A stretch of 64,000 bases of DNA from Paraburkholderia kururiensis. Its GTDB lineage: Bacteria > Pseudomonadota > Gammaproteobacteria > Burkholderiales > Burkholderiaceae. The stretch's first letter is position 1. Every line of letters begins with the position of its first letter. The stretch is taken from the NCBI RefSeq assembly GCF_034424375.1, contig NZ_CP139965.1, forward strand, positions 6,572,001-6,636,000, read 5' to 3'. Shown piece after piece: positions 23,947-32,511 of the stretch. The translations under genes were made by a program, and so were the position numbers. The notes under the pieces were generated by a model that was given only the letters and a program-made list of their open reading frames with translations, did not search any database and was not told the DNA's origin.

Positions 23947-25521
23947 TCAATGAGCATCGGGGGGTGGCGTGGCGGTGTCGAGCCTGCGCACGAACAGCGC
24001 GCAGCCGATGGCCACGACAAAGCAGCACGCCACGGCGAAGTAGGCATCGGAGAAAGTGAGCGTGAGCGCCTCGCGCATCGCAACGTTGTGCAGCAGTTCA
24101 AGGCCGGCCTGCGGACCGCTGAGCACGTTCCCGGCCACCGTGCCGATCTGGTCCGACGCGCGCCCGAGCAGCGCCTCCACGACCGGCCGCCCGTCCGTGA
24201 CGTGCTCGTTGAGGCGCAGGTAATGAAAATTGAGCCGGTCGTTCAGCATGGTGTTGCTCACGGCCACGCCAATAGCGCCGCCCAGATTACGCATCAGATT
24301 GAAGAGCCCGCTTGCCGAACGCAGACGCGCGGGCGGCAGCGCACCGAGCGCCATCGTGACGATGGGCGGAATGCAGAACTGCTGGCCCATGCCGCGCAAC
24401 ACCTGCGGCAGCAGCAGCTCTCGCCAGCCCCATTCGCTCGTCACAGGCACATAGAGATAGCAGCCGAGGCCGAACAGCGCGAGGCCGAACAGGTTCAGCC
24501 AGCGCAGATCGATACGCGTGGAGAGCCGCGAATAGACCACGAGCGCCACGACCTGCGCGATGCCCACCGAAAGCAGCGCGAACCCGGTTTGCATCGAACT
24601 GAAGCCGCGTACGCGTGCGAGAAATACGGGCGTCAGGAACACGGTACAGAAGATGCCGATGCCGGTGATGAACGAGAGCGTGGAGCCGAGTGCGAAGTTG
24701 CGAATGCGCAGCGCGCGCAGATCGACGACCGTTTCGCGCGCGGTGAGCGCATGAACGATGAAGAGAAAGCCGCAGATGGCCGATATCCAGACGCAGACCA
24801 GAATGGTCGTATCGCCCAGCCAGTTCTTGCGCGGCCCTTCTTCCAGCACGTATTCGAGACATCCCAGAAAGCCCGACATCAGCAGAATGCCGAGATAGTC
24901 GCCCTTCTTCAGCAGGCTCACGTCAGGCTCGTCGATATGCACGAACTTCGGCACCAGCACCGTCACCGCAATGCCGGGCACCACGTTGAGGTAGAAGAGC
25001 CAGTGCCACGACCACTGGTCGGTGATCCAGCCGCCTATCACGGGGCCGATGGCCGGCGCCAGCGTGGCGAGCGCGCCGATGGTGGTGGCCGCCAGCGCGC
25101 GCTGCCTGCCGGGGAACAGCACGAACGCTGTTGTAAAGACCGTGGGAATCATCGCCGCACCGAGCGCGCCTTGCAGCGCGCGGAACAGGATCTCCGAGTT
25201 GATGTCCCATGCCATTCCGCACAGCATGCTGGCAATCGTGAAGCCCAGCGCGGAAGCCGCGAAGAGCCAACGCGTGGAGAACACGCGCGTGAGCCAGCCG
25301 GACATCGGAATCACGATGATCTCGGCGATCAGATAGGCCGTCTGAATCCAGGAGAGCTCGTCCTGGCTCGCCGACAGTCCGCCGCCGATGTCTCGCAGCG
25401 ACGAAGCGACGATCTGGATGTCGAGCGTCGCCATGAAGAAGCCGAGGCACATCAACGCGAATGCCGTGACCTTGGTGCGCAGCGGCAGGTCCATCGGGTT
25501 GACGGGAACGTGTGAGGTCAT
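23947..25521 (-). CDS. emrB: EmrB-type DHA2 multidrug MFS transporter
   Basis: This is a 524-residue proton-driven drug exporter of the 14-helix DHA2 family. Recognisable segments are FFMATLDIQIVASSLRDIGG in helix 1, ELSWIQTAYLIAEIIVIP in helix 2, FRALQGALGAAMIP in helix 4 and the family motif LAPAIGPVIGGWITDQWSWHW in helix 5. The central ARVRGFSSMQTGFALL and RSASGLFNLMRNLGGAIG segments are also typical of EmrB. It sits 30 bases after emrA and overlaps or abuts the outer-membrane factor gene, so the three make one pump. Confidence 0.95.
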   Translation of the reverse strand: MTSHVPVNPMDLPLRTKVTAFALMCLGFFMATLDIQIVASSLRDIGGGLSASQDELSWIQTAYLIAEIIVIPMSGWLTRVFSTRWLFAASALGFTIASMLCGMAWDINSEILFRALQGALGAAMIPTVFTTAFVLFPGRQRALAATTIGALATLAPAIGPVIGGWITDQWSWHWLFYLNVVPGIAVTVLVPKFVHIDEPDVSLLKKGDYLGILLMSGFLGCLEYVLEEGPRKNWLGDTTILVCVWISAICGFLFIVHALTARETVVDLRALRIRNFALGSTLSFITGIGIFCTVFLTPVFLARVRGFSSMQTGFALLSVGIAQVVALVVYSRLSTRIDLRWLNLFGLALFGLGCYLYVPVTSEWGWRELLLPQVLRGMGQQFCIPPIVTMALGALPPARLRSASGLFNLMRNLGGAIGVAVSNTMLNDRLNFHYLRLNEHVTDGRPVVEALLGRASDQIGTVAGNVLSGPQAGLELLHNVAMREALTLTFSDAYFAVACCFVVAIGCALFVRRLDTATPPPDAH

Positions 25522-25551
25522 GATGCGGTCTCCGCGGCCGTGGGTACGGGT

Positions 25552-26646
25552 TTAGCCGTTGTGCTGACGCGCACCCGCGAGATGCACGCGCACAGTCGCG
25601 GAAAGCCCCGGGCGCAGGTACTGCGCATCTTTCGGCACGTCGAGCACGACGCGCACCGGCACGCGCTGCACGATCTTCGTGAAGTTGCCGGTGGCGTTCT
25701 CGGGCGGCAGCACGCTGAAGGTCGCGCCCGTAGCCGGTGCAATGCTTTGCACGGTGCCGCGTATCGTGCCCGCATGAGCGTCCAGCGTCACTTCGGCGGG
25801 GTCGCCGTCGTGCATCTTCCTCAGCTGGTCTTCCTTGAAATTGGCATCGATCCACAAGCCCTGCGCGGGCACCACCGTGAGCATCGACGTTCCCGCGGAA
25901 GCCAGCAGGCCTACTCGGGCCGTGCGATTGCCTACGTAGCCGTCTACGGGCGAACGTATCGTCGTGTAGTCGACATTGAGCTGCGCATAGCGCTGCTCGG
26001 CCTGCGCCTTGGCGACGCGCGCGTCGGCATCGGCAATCTGTGCGTCGAGCACGGTGAGCTGCTGTTTCGCCGCGAGCAGCGATGCACCGTTGCCCTCCAC
26101 CGCCGCTTTGGCTTTCGCAAACGCTGCGTCGGCCTGTTCGACCAGCTGATTGGACACGGCGTCGTCCTTCACGAGCTGCCGGTAACGCAACTGGTCCGCG
26201 TTCGTGCGCACCAGTTCCGCGCGCGCCGCCGTTACGCCTGCGGCCTGCTGATCGATCACGGCAAGCTGAAGCGCGCGCTTCGCCTTCAGTTCGTTGACGG
26301 AGGCCGCGGCACTGTTCACTTCCGCGATGGCCTGCGCGAGCTTCGCGTCGTAGTCGCGCGAATCGAGGCGAATCAGCACCTGGTTGGCCTTCACGTACTG
26401 GTTGTCCTGCACCAGCACCTGGTCCACGAAGCCCGTTACCTTCGGCGCAATGACCGTGACGTTGCCGCCCACGTAGGCGTCGTCCGTGGACTCCACCCAG
26501 CGGCCCACCACGAACCAGTAGGCGAGCGCGGCACAGACCGCCAGCACCACGCCGATGACGGCGAGCAGCATCCATGGAATCGTGCGGACACGAGCTGCCG
26601 GTACGGCGCCGGCGACTGCGGGAGTTTGAGCAGATGTCGTACTCAT
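25552..26646 (-). CDS. emrA: EmrA-type periplasmic adaptor (HlyD family)
   Basis: This is a 364-residue membrane-fusion protein that links the EmrB pump to the outer-membrane channel. A single N-terminal helix (IPWMLLAVIGVVLAVCAALAYW) is followed by the first lipoyl half (ESTDDAYVGGNVTVIAPKVTG), a long alpha-hairpin rich in Ala/Lys/Glu/Gln (about 100-200), the second lipoyl half (YTTIRSPVDGYVGN), and a beta-barrel with KMHDGDPAEVTLD. The ATG at 26646 is the family start; the frame is open 61 codons further upstream without family likeness. It is the first gene of the efflux operon. Confidence 0.94.
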   Translation of the reverse strand: MSTTSAQTPAVAGAVPAARVRTIPWMLLAVIGVVLAVCAALAYWFVVGRWVESTDDAYVGGNVTVIAPKVTGFVDQVLVQDNQYVKANQVLIRLDSRDYDAKLAQAIAEVNSAAASVNELKAKRALQLAVIDQQAAGVTAARAELVRTNADQLRYRQLVKDDAVSNQLVEQADAAFAKAKAAVEGNGASLLAAKQQLTVLDAQIADADARVAKAQAEQRYAQLNVDYTTIRSPVDGYVGNRTARVGLLASAGTSMLTVVPAQGLWIDANFKEDQLRKMHDGDPAEVTLDAHAGTIRGTVQSIAPATGATFSVLPPENATGNFTKIVQRVPVRVVLDVPKDAQYLRPGLSATVRVHLAGARQHNG

Positions 26647-27004
26647 GATCTCTGTGCTTATGCACTCGTAAAGATGAAGGAAAACCGCACCCGGACGGCG
26701 GTGCACATGTTCGTGCACGGATCGGCACCCGCCACCACGCGTTCCAGTTCGACCGCGCCATATTGCCTGTGCATATGCACCACGACAAGTGATACGGAAC
26801 GAAATGAGTTTTTGCAATCCCGATAACAAAGGAATGGAGCGCGAGGCTCGTTCCTTGCAGAAGCCTTTCCGTGCGACTCACGGAATACTTAATGGATTCG
26901 TGACTGGACGACGCCCCGCTCTCGCGCGAAGATCACGTTCGCGACAACACACGCTCTCCCGCCACCTATCCGTCGTTCCGATCAAGCCCCAGGCAAACTT
27001 CAAC
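26647..27004. other. Divergent intergenic region between emrA and the aldolase gene
   Basis: This 358-base region must hold promoters for both the efflux operon and the class II aldolase gene. It contains small symmetric elements (for example CACATGTTCGTG around 26704), but no operator that I can match to the MarR protein. No gene is supported here. Confidence 0.4.
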
Positions 27005-27793
27005 ATGGCTCACACGCTCACCACCTCGCCGTCCGCCGCCGCTTCGCGCCGCCTCGATCTCGCGTCGGATGCCATCGTGCAGGCCCGCGTCGAACTCGCC
27101 GCGTGCTTCCGGCTCGCAGCACTCAACGGCTTCGAGGAAGGCGTCTGCAATCATTTCTCTGCTGTCGTACCGGGCCACGACGATCTGTTCTTCGTGAACC
27201 CCTACGGCTACGCGTTCAGCGAGATCACCGCGTCGCGTCTCCTGATCTGCGACTTCCACGGCAACGTGATCGAAGGTGAAGGCAAGCCCGAAGCCACGGC
27301 GTTCTATATTCACGCACGGCTGCATCGGTTGATGCCGCGCGTGAAAGCTGCGTTTCACACGCACATGCCGAACGCCACGGCCTTGTGTCTGCTGGAAGGC
27401 CCGCCTCTGCTCTGGCTGGGGCAAACGTCACTGAAGTTCTACGGCCGCACCGCAGTGGACGAGCATTACAACGGTCTGGCTCTGGACGAATCGGAAGGCG
27501 ACCGCATCGCCGCAGCGATGGGCGACGCCGACATCCTGTTCCTCAAGAATCACGGTGTGATGGTGGCCGCGCCCGATATCGCGCAGGCCTGGGACGATCT
27601 CTACTACCTGGAGCGCGCTGCCGAGGTGCAACTCAAGGCCATGAGCACGAACCGGCCGCTCAAGTGCATTCCCGCCGAAGTCGCACAACTCGCCTACGAG
27701 CAGATACGTGCGGGCGACGCCGAGAGCGCGCGTGCTCACCTGGAAAGCGGCGTGCGGCAGTTGCGTGAGTGCGGTATCGCGTTCGATCGTTGA
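27005..27793 (+). CDS. Class II aldolase/adducin family protein
   Basis: This is a 262-residue zinc-dependent enzyme of the L-fuculose-phosphate aldolase fold. Metal-ligand motifs are visible as AAFHTHMPNA (H-x-H) and the later LKNHGVMV histidine, with the substrate-side segment GFEEGVCNHFSAVVPGHDDLFFVNPYGY near the start. Members act as aldolases, epimerases or decarboxylases on sugar phosphates or ketoacids, so the reaction is open. The ATG at 27005 matches the family start. It stands between the efflux operon and the convergent amine-oxidation operon, and appears to be its own unit. Confidence 0.88.
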   Translation: MAHTLTTSPSAAASRRLDLASDAIVQARVELAACFRLAALNGFEEGVCNHFSAVVPGHDDLFFVNPYGYAFSEITASRLLICDFHGNVIEGEGKPEATAFYIHARLHRLMPRVKAAFHTHMPNATALCLLEGPPLLWLGQTSLKFYGRTAVDEHYNGLALDESEGDRIAAAMGDADILFLKNHGVMVAAPDIAQAWDDLYYLERAAEVQLKAMSTNRPLKCIPAEVAQLAYEQIRAGDAESARAHLESGVRQLRECGIAFDR

Positions 27794-27811
27794 AGGATGG
27801 CGGTGCCGACA

Positions 27812-27840
27812 GACGGCGGGAAATGGACGTCGCCGCCGTC
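27812..27840. terminator. Possible terminator between convergent units
   Basis: GACGGCGG (27812-27819) and CCGCCGTC (27833-27840) make an 8-bp stem with a 13-base loop, between the aldolase stop and the AraC-type stop. No T-run, so only the position supports the call. Confidence 0.35.
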
Positions 27841-27872
27841 GCTCCCGTCACATGGCGAAGCGAAAGCGGCAG

Positions 27873-28235
27873 CTACTCCGCCGCCGCGAGATAAGCCGCC
27901 GGGGTCGTGCCCAGCGTACGCTTGAAATGCCGCCCCAGGTGGCTCTGATCGAAGAAGCCGACTTCGGTTGCTACCACCGATGGCGGCACGCCTCCACGCA
28001 GCAGCTTTTGCGCATGACGCACCCGTACGAGGCACACGTACCGATGCGGCGAGATGCCCACCTGCGCGCGAAAGAGCGCCGCAAAACGCGACACGCTTAG
28101 TTCGGCGGTCGCAGCCAGCGTCGCCAATGTGACGGGCTGCGCGAACGAACGCTCGATGAACTCGATAGCACGCTCGATAGGCTGCGTGGCCACGCCCGCC
28201 GTCCCCGTGTCGCTGGCATCGTCGAGGGAAGTCAT
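27873..28235 (-). CDS. Stand-alone AraC-type DNA-binding domain protein
   Basis: This is a 120-residue regulator made only of the AraC double helix-turn-helix domain (about 20-118), with segments LATLAATAELSVSRFAALFRAQ and VATEVGFFDQSHLGRHFKRTLG. The sensor domain of normal AraC proteins (total 250-300 residues) is absent. It follows the FAD oxidoreductase stop by 8 bases and has AGGAA before its ATG, so it is the last gene of the operon. It may act like MarA/SoxS, where protein level rather than ligand sets activity. Confidence 0.88.
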   Translation of the reverse strand: MTSLDDASDTGTAGVATQPIERAIEFIERSFAQPVTLATLAATAELSVSRFAALFRAQVGISPHRYVCLVRVRHAQKLLRGGVPPSVVATEVGFFDQSHLGRHFKRTLGTTPAAYLAAAE

Positions 28236-28243
28236 CTGTGTTC

Positions 28244-29416
28244 CTATGCAGCGGCCCCGGCCGATGCGGTTGCCGCCACTTCCTGGGAGGACGAAGCAAA
28301 TCGACCAATGTGGAACGGACCCAGCGGCGTGGTGGTGGCGCCAGTGTCGATCAGCTCGGCCATGGTGTCGCCTACGCCCGGTCCAAGCTGAAAGCCGTGG
28401 CCCGAAAAGCCGAACGCATAGTAAAGGTTGCTCACCTTGCCGCTCGCCCCCATCACCGGAATATCGTCCGAGACGTAGCCTTCAATACCGCTCCACACGC
28501 GAATGATGTTGAGCCGCGCGAGTGCGGGCGCGAGGCGCTGCAACTGGCGAAACTGCAGCAGCGTGCTCTCCGGCAACACGTACGCGCGACGCAGATCGGG
28601 ATACGCGGGCCCGCGCGCACAGCCGCCGAACACGATGTTGCCGCGTTCGATCTGCCGGAAATACACCACCTCTTCGAGCAGCGGCGACGACACGCCCACC
28701 ACGGGCCGAATGCCGTACGGCACGGGCTCCGTCACGGCCATTTGCGGACCGTGCACGGCAAGCGGTACCGGCTCGCCGAATTGCTCGCTGAGCGTACTGC
28801 CCCATGCGCCCGCGGTAATCAGCAACACCGGCGCATGGAACGTGCGACCGTCCACGGCCGTCGCACGGAACGCCGCGCCCTCTTTTTCAACCGTCGCGAT
28901 CTCGGTGTTCTCTTCGATCTGCGCGCCGAGCCGCGCGGCCGCACGTCCGAACGCGGGCGCGGCGAGGCGTGGGTTCGCATGGCCGTCCGTCGCCGAATAC
29001 GACGCTGCCAGCACTTCAGGGCCAAGGAAGGGAAAGCGCGAGCGCATCTGTTCGCCGCGCATGACGTCGAGCATGAGGCCGTACTGGCGCGCGTCCTTCG
29101 CGTACGTTTCGAGCGTGTGCGCCTGTTCTTCGCGATAGCAGACGCGAATATGCCCGGACGGCAAGAACTCCGCGTCGTGATTGATGAGCGCAGGCAGCTT
29201 GCCCCAGATTTCGCGGGAGCGGTTCGCAAGCGGTAGTTGCGGCAGAAAACGTCCTTGACGACGCACGTTACCGAAGTTGGTTCCGCTCGCCTGCTGCCCG
29301 ATCAAACCACGTTCGATCAAAATGACGGAGCGCCCGCGGCGGCGCAGAAAAAACGCCGTGGCTGCACCCATGATGCCGCCGCCCACGATCATCACATCGG
29401 CTTCAGCGCGTTTCAT
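28244..29416 (-). CDS. FAD-dependent amine/amino-acid oxidoreductase subunit (HcnC/OoxB/DadA-like)
   Basis: This is a 390-residue flavoprotein of the DAO/glycine-oxidase fold. The FAD-binding motif is VMIVGGGIMGAATAFFLRRRG at the N-terminus, and the C-terminal FAD/substrate part ends in YAFGFSGHGFQLGPGVGDTMA. Its start overlaps the stop of the FAD/NAD subunit gene by 4 bases. With the next two upstream genes it makes a three-subunit set like hydrogen cyanide synthase HcnABC, opine oxidases and D-hydroxyproline dehydrogenases, all of which oxidise a C-N bond and pass electrons via FeS/FAD subunits. The substrate is not clear. Confidence 0.86.
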   Translation of the reverse strand: MKRAEADVMIVGGGIMGAATAFFLRRRGRSVILIERGLIGQQASGTNFGNVRRQGRFLPQLPLANRSREIWGKLPALINHDAEFLPSGHIRVCYREEQAHTLETYAKDARQYGLMLDVMRGEQMRSRFPFLGPEVLAASYSATDGHANPRLAAPAFGRAAARLGAQIEENTEIATVEKEGAAFRATAVDGRTFHAPVLLITAGAWGSTLSEQFGEPVPLAVHGPQMAVTEPVPYGIRPVVGVSSPLLEEVVYFRQIERGNIVFGGCARGPAYPDLRRAYVLPESTLLQFRQLQRLAPALARLNIIRVWSGIEGYVSDDIPVMGASGKVSNLYYAFGFSGHGFQLGPGVGDTMAELIDTGATTTPLGPFHIGRFASSSQEVAATASAGAAA

Positions 29417-30858
29417 TCGTGAACCTCCGTGACGCCTTTGGCAAGGGGTGCTTCGGCCGCGGCGGCACTGCCGGGGCGGGCGTCCGCCACGATTTCCACG
29501 GTCGAGATGGCAAGCGGCTTCACAGGCGCCTGGCCGCGCAACCGTCCCACCTGTTCGAGCGGCACGCCTGCGGCGGCCGCAATGATCTCCGCTGCGGCGT
29601 GGCCGCAGTAGCGCCCCTGGCAGCGGCCCATGCCCACACGGCTGAACGCCTTCGCACGATTCGCCTCGCACGCGCCTTCGTTCTTGATGACGCGCCGCAG
29701 TTCGCCCACGGTAATGCCTTCGCAGCGGCAGGCAATGATCTCGTCGGAAAGTCGCGCCGCCTGTGCCGCGGGCCACGGGAAGGCCTGGGCCAGGCCCTGG
29801 CGGAAGCGATCCATCTTGCGCTGCTGCGCTTTGAGAGGCGCGAGCGTTGCTTCGGACACCGTATGACCCAGATCGCTCAACACCGCATACGCGGCGAGCC
29901 GTCCCGCCAGTTCCGCACCATCGGCGCCCAGCACGCGAACGCCGTCGCCTGCCAGATAGACGCCCGCCTGCGAGCTGCGACCCAGCTCGTCGATCTGCGG
30001 CAGCCACTGGCGGGTGCCTTCATCGAAGCGGAACGCGCAGCGCGCGAGGTCGGCCAGCTGCGTTTCGGGACGCAGGTGGTAGCCGAGCGCCACGGCATCG
30101 CATGCGATCCGGCGCACCTCGCCCTTCGCATCGCGGTACTGAACGCCTTCCACGCCGTGGGCGTCGGTGCCCAGAATTTCGAGCGGCTCGATGCCGTGCT
30201 CCACATGCACGCCGGACTTCTTCAGCGCAGAGACGAGCGCCGCGCCCTTCTTCAGCACGTCCGGTCGCGCGATCAGTTTGGGCAGCGCCCGCAGCCGCGC
30301 GGAGGCGGGCGATGTATCGAGCACTGCCGCCACGCGTGCGCCGGCACGCACGTACTGATTCGCGACGAGATACAGCAACGGCCCCGATCCCATGAACACG
30401 ACGTGACTTCCGATCGAGCACGCCTGCGCCTTCAGCGCAATCTGCGATGCGCCCAGGCTGTACGTGCCCGCGCGTTGCCAGCCCTTCACCGGCATCAGGC
30501 GATCGGTCGCGCCGGGGCACAGCACGAGCGCGTCGTAAGGCAGCGCATGCGACTGGCCGCGATGCAGCACATACAGGTGCCCCTTGCTCACGTTCCATGC
30601 GAGTGTGTCGGGCCGGTAGTCGACCTGGGCGCGCACACGCTCGAACGTCGAGTGCAGGTGAGCCGCACGGCTCGCCTCGGTGCCGTAGAGTTTTTCGTAA
30701 GGACGCCCGAAGTTCTCGGGCTGTCGCCGGTAGATCTGGCCGCCGTCGCGGCGGCCTTCGTCGATCACGACAGGCGCAATGCCGGCTGCGAGCAGCGTCT
30801 CCGTGCAGCGCACGCCGGCCGGACCCGCGCCCACGACGATTACGCGAGGTTGGCCCAT
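29413..30858 (-). CDS. FAD/NAD oxidoreductase with C-terminal BFD-like [2Fe-2S] domain (HcnB/OoxA-like)
   Basis: This is a 481-residue subunit. It starts with a dinucleotide motif VIVVGAGPAGVRCTETLL, has a second one near residue 165 (VVFMGSGPLLYLVANQYV), and a GVYLAGDG segment near residue 320. The C-terminus carries cysteines in CRCEG and, after about 35 residues, CQGRYCG, the BFD-like cluster site of HcnB/OoxA and of the L-proline dehydrogenase alpha subunit. The ATG at 30858 follows GGAGGTG and overlaps the small [2Fe-2S] gene by 19 bases. It likely forms the electron-transfer core of the three-part dehydrogenase. Confidence 0.88.
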   Translation of the reverse strand: MGQPRVIVVGAGPAGVRCTETLLAAGIAPVVIDEGRRDGGQIYRRQPENFGRPYEKLYGTEASRAAHLHSTFERVRAQVDYRPDTLAWNVSKGHLYVLHRGQSHALPYDALVLCPGATDRLMPVKGWQRAGTYSLGASQIALKAQACSIGSHVVFMGSGPLLYLVANQYVRAGARVAAVLDTSPASARLRALPKLIARPDVLKKGAALVSALKKSGVHVEHGIEPLEILGTDAHGVEGVQYRDAKGEVRRIACDAVALGYHLRPETQLADLARCAFRFDEGTRQWLPQIDELGRSSQAGVYLAGDGVRVLGADGAELAGRLAAYAVLSDLGHTVSEATLAPLKAQQRKMDRFRQGLAQAFPWPAAQAARLSDEIIACRCEGITVGELRRVIKNEGACEANRAKAFSRVGMGRCQGRYCGHAAAEIIAAAAGVPLEQVGRLRGQAPVKPLAISTVEIVADARPGSAAAAEAPLAKGVTEVHE

Positions 30859-31148
30859 TGCACCTCCGGTTGTGTGGTGACGATCTGCATGCCCTCGCGT
30901 ACTTCCGTCGTGCAGGCGCGCAGGCGTTCGCCGGCTTCCGTCCAGACCCAGCAGTCCTGGCACGCGCCCATCAGGCAAAAGCCGGCGCGCGTCTCGTCGC
31001 CGAATTCCGACTGGCGCACGTGATCCACCGCGCAGAGCATCGCCACGAGCAACGTGTCGCCCGCGAGCGCCTCCACGTCGGCACCGTTTATGCGTAGCTT
31101 CACTGTTTCCCGGCCCGTTTCGCCAAGCCGGACGAATCGTCCGCCCAT
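30840..31148 (-). CDS. (2Fe-2S)-binding small subunit (HcnA/SoxA-type)
   Basis: This is a 102-residue ferredoxin-like protein. The fold order is a beta-rich start (VKLRINGADVEALAGDTLL) followed by a cysteine loop, FCLMGACQDCWVW, and a later Cys in LRACTTEV, as in the small subunits of hydrogen cyanide synthase, opine oxidase and the N-terminal part of sarcosine oxidase alpha. It transfers electrons within the complex encoded by the two following, overlapping genes. AAGGAG lies before the ATG at 31148. Confidence 0.88.
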   Translation of the reverse strand: MGGRFVRLGETGRETVKLRINGADVEALAGDTLLVAMLCAVDHVRQSEFGDETRAGFCLMGACQDCWVWTEAGERLRACTTEVREGMQIVTTQPEVQWANLA

Positions 31149-31181
31149 GCTGCTGCTCCTTGCGTTCGCGATGCCACGCGG

Positions 31182-32459
31182 CTAGTGAATCATGTCCTGA
31201 AAGCGGTACCACGCGCCCACGAACGGCAGAAACCATGCGTGACCGAAGTGGCCCGGAATGGCCGGCCATGCGAGTTCGCCCCACGGGTTGCGCGAGGCTG
31301 CGCCGAACATCACGTCGGCCATCACGCGGCCCATGTGCACCGACATCTGTACGCCGTGGCCGCTATAGCCCATCGAGTAGAAAAGGCCTTCGTGCTGACC
31401 CGCGCGCGGCAGACGGTCCGCCGTCATATCGACAAGACCGCCCCAGCAATAGTCAAGGCGCACGTCGGCGAGTTGCGGAAAGTAGTGCGCGAGGCTCGCG
31501 CGCAGAATGCGGCCGCTCTTTTCGTCCGAACGCGGGTTCGACATCGCGAAGCGCGCGCGGCCGCCGAACAGCAGGCGGTTGTCCGCCGTGGCGCGAAAGT
31601 AGTTGCCGATATTGAGCGTCGTCACGTACGCGCGCCGCGTAGGCAGCAGCGCGTCCAGCCGTTCCTTGCCGAGCGGCTCCGTCACCACGATGAAGCTGCC
31701 CACCGGCGCGATGCGTCGCCGGAACCACTGAAGCGGTCCCACGCGCGATGCGCCCGTTGCCACGAGCACGCGTGCGGCGCGAATCGTGCCGCGCGGCGTC
31801 ACCACGTCGTAGCGCTCGCCGCCGAGAGGCTTCAACGCCGTAACAGGCGAGTCCTCGAAAATGCGCGCGCCGCGCTTCACCGCCGCTTCGGCCAGCCCCA
31901 CGCCGAACTTGCCCATATGCATCTGGGCGCCGTTGCGCTGCACGAGTCCGCCGAAGAAGCGGTTCGAACCCACTTCGTCGCGGATGCGTTCCGGCGCAAT
32001 CAGTTCGATCTCCCGATCAACGTCGCGCACCAGCGTTTCGTAGGTCTTCGCGAGCTTCGCGAAATGCTGCGGCTTCGCGGCGAGCTTGATCTTGCCGCCG
32101 CCCACGAAGTCGCAATCGATCTGTTCTTCGGTCACGATCGTGCGCACCGACTGCACCGCACTCTCATAGGCGCGATAGAAGCGCAGCGCCTGCTCGCGGC
32201 CAATGCGTTCGGCCAGCGTCGCGTAGTCGTGCGCGAGGCCCGTATTGCACTGCCCGCCGTTGCGCCCCGACGCCTCGCTCGCCACGCTGCCCGCTTCCAG
32301 CACCGTCACGGGCACGCCTTTCTTCGCGAGCGCGAGCGCCGCCGACAAACCCGTGAACCCGCCGCCGATCACGACCACCTCGGCCGTGCCTTCCACAGGC
32401 CCCGGGTCGCCGTGCCGGAACGCCGGACGGGTATCGAGCCAGTACGATTCGAACTTCAT
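31182..32459 (-). CDS. FAD-dependent amine oxidoreductase (PuuB/OrdL-like)
   Basis: This is a 425-residue flavoprotein of the DadA/glycine oxidase superfamily, most like gamma-glutamylputrescine oxidase PuuB and OrdL. The family start ESYWLDTRPAFR precedes the FAD motif VVVIGGGFTGLSAALALAKKG, and EAGSVASEASGRNGGQCNTG is the conserved segment after it. C-terminal parts are RADLPR-type DRLPRAG and YSMGYSGHGVQMSVHMG. It lies 33 bases before the small iron-sulfur gene on the same strand. It would oxidise an amine to an aldehyde with release of ammonia; the substrate is not known. Confidence 0.9.
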   Translation of the reverse strand: MKFESYWLDTRPAFRHGDPGPVEGTAEVVVIGGGFTGLSAALALAKKGVPVTVLEAGSVASEASGRNGGQCNTGLAHDYATLAERIGREQALRFYRAYESAVQSVRTIVTEEQIDCDFVGGGKIKLAAKPQHFAKLAKTYETLVRDVDREIELIAPERIRDEVGSNRFFGGLVQRNGAQMHMGKFGVGLAEAAVKRGARIFEDSPVTALKPLGGERYDVVTPRGTIRAARVLVATGASRVGPLQWFRRRIAPVGSFIVVTEPLGKERLDALLPTRRAYVTTLNIGNYFRATADNRLLFGGRARFAMSNPRSDEKSGRILRASLAHYFPQLADVRLDYCWGGLVDMTADRLPRAGQHEGLFYSMGYSGHGVQMSVHMGRVMADVMFGAASRNPWGELAWPAIPGHFGHAWFLPFVGAWYRFQDMIH

Positions 32460-32511
32460 CGCAGTCCTTCGCTCGCGCAGAGCGGGCAGTCGTTCATGAA
32501 CCCGCGGCCCG

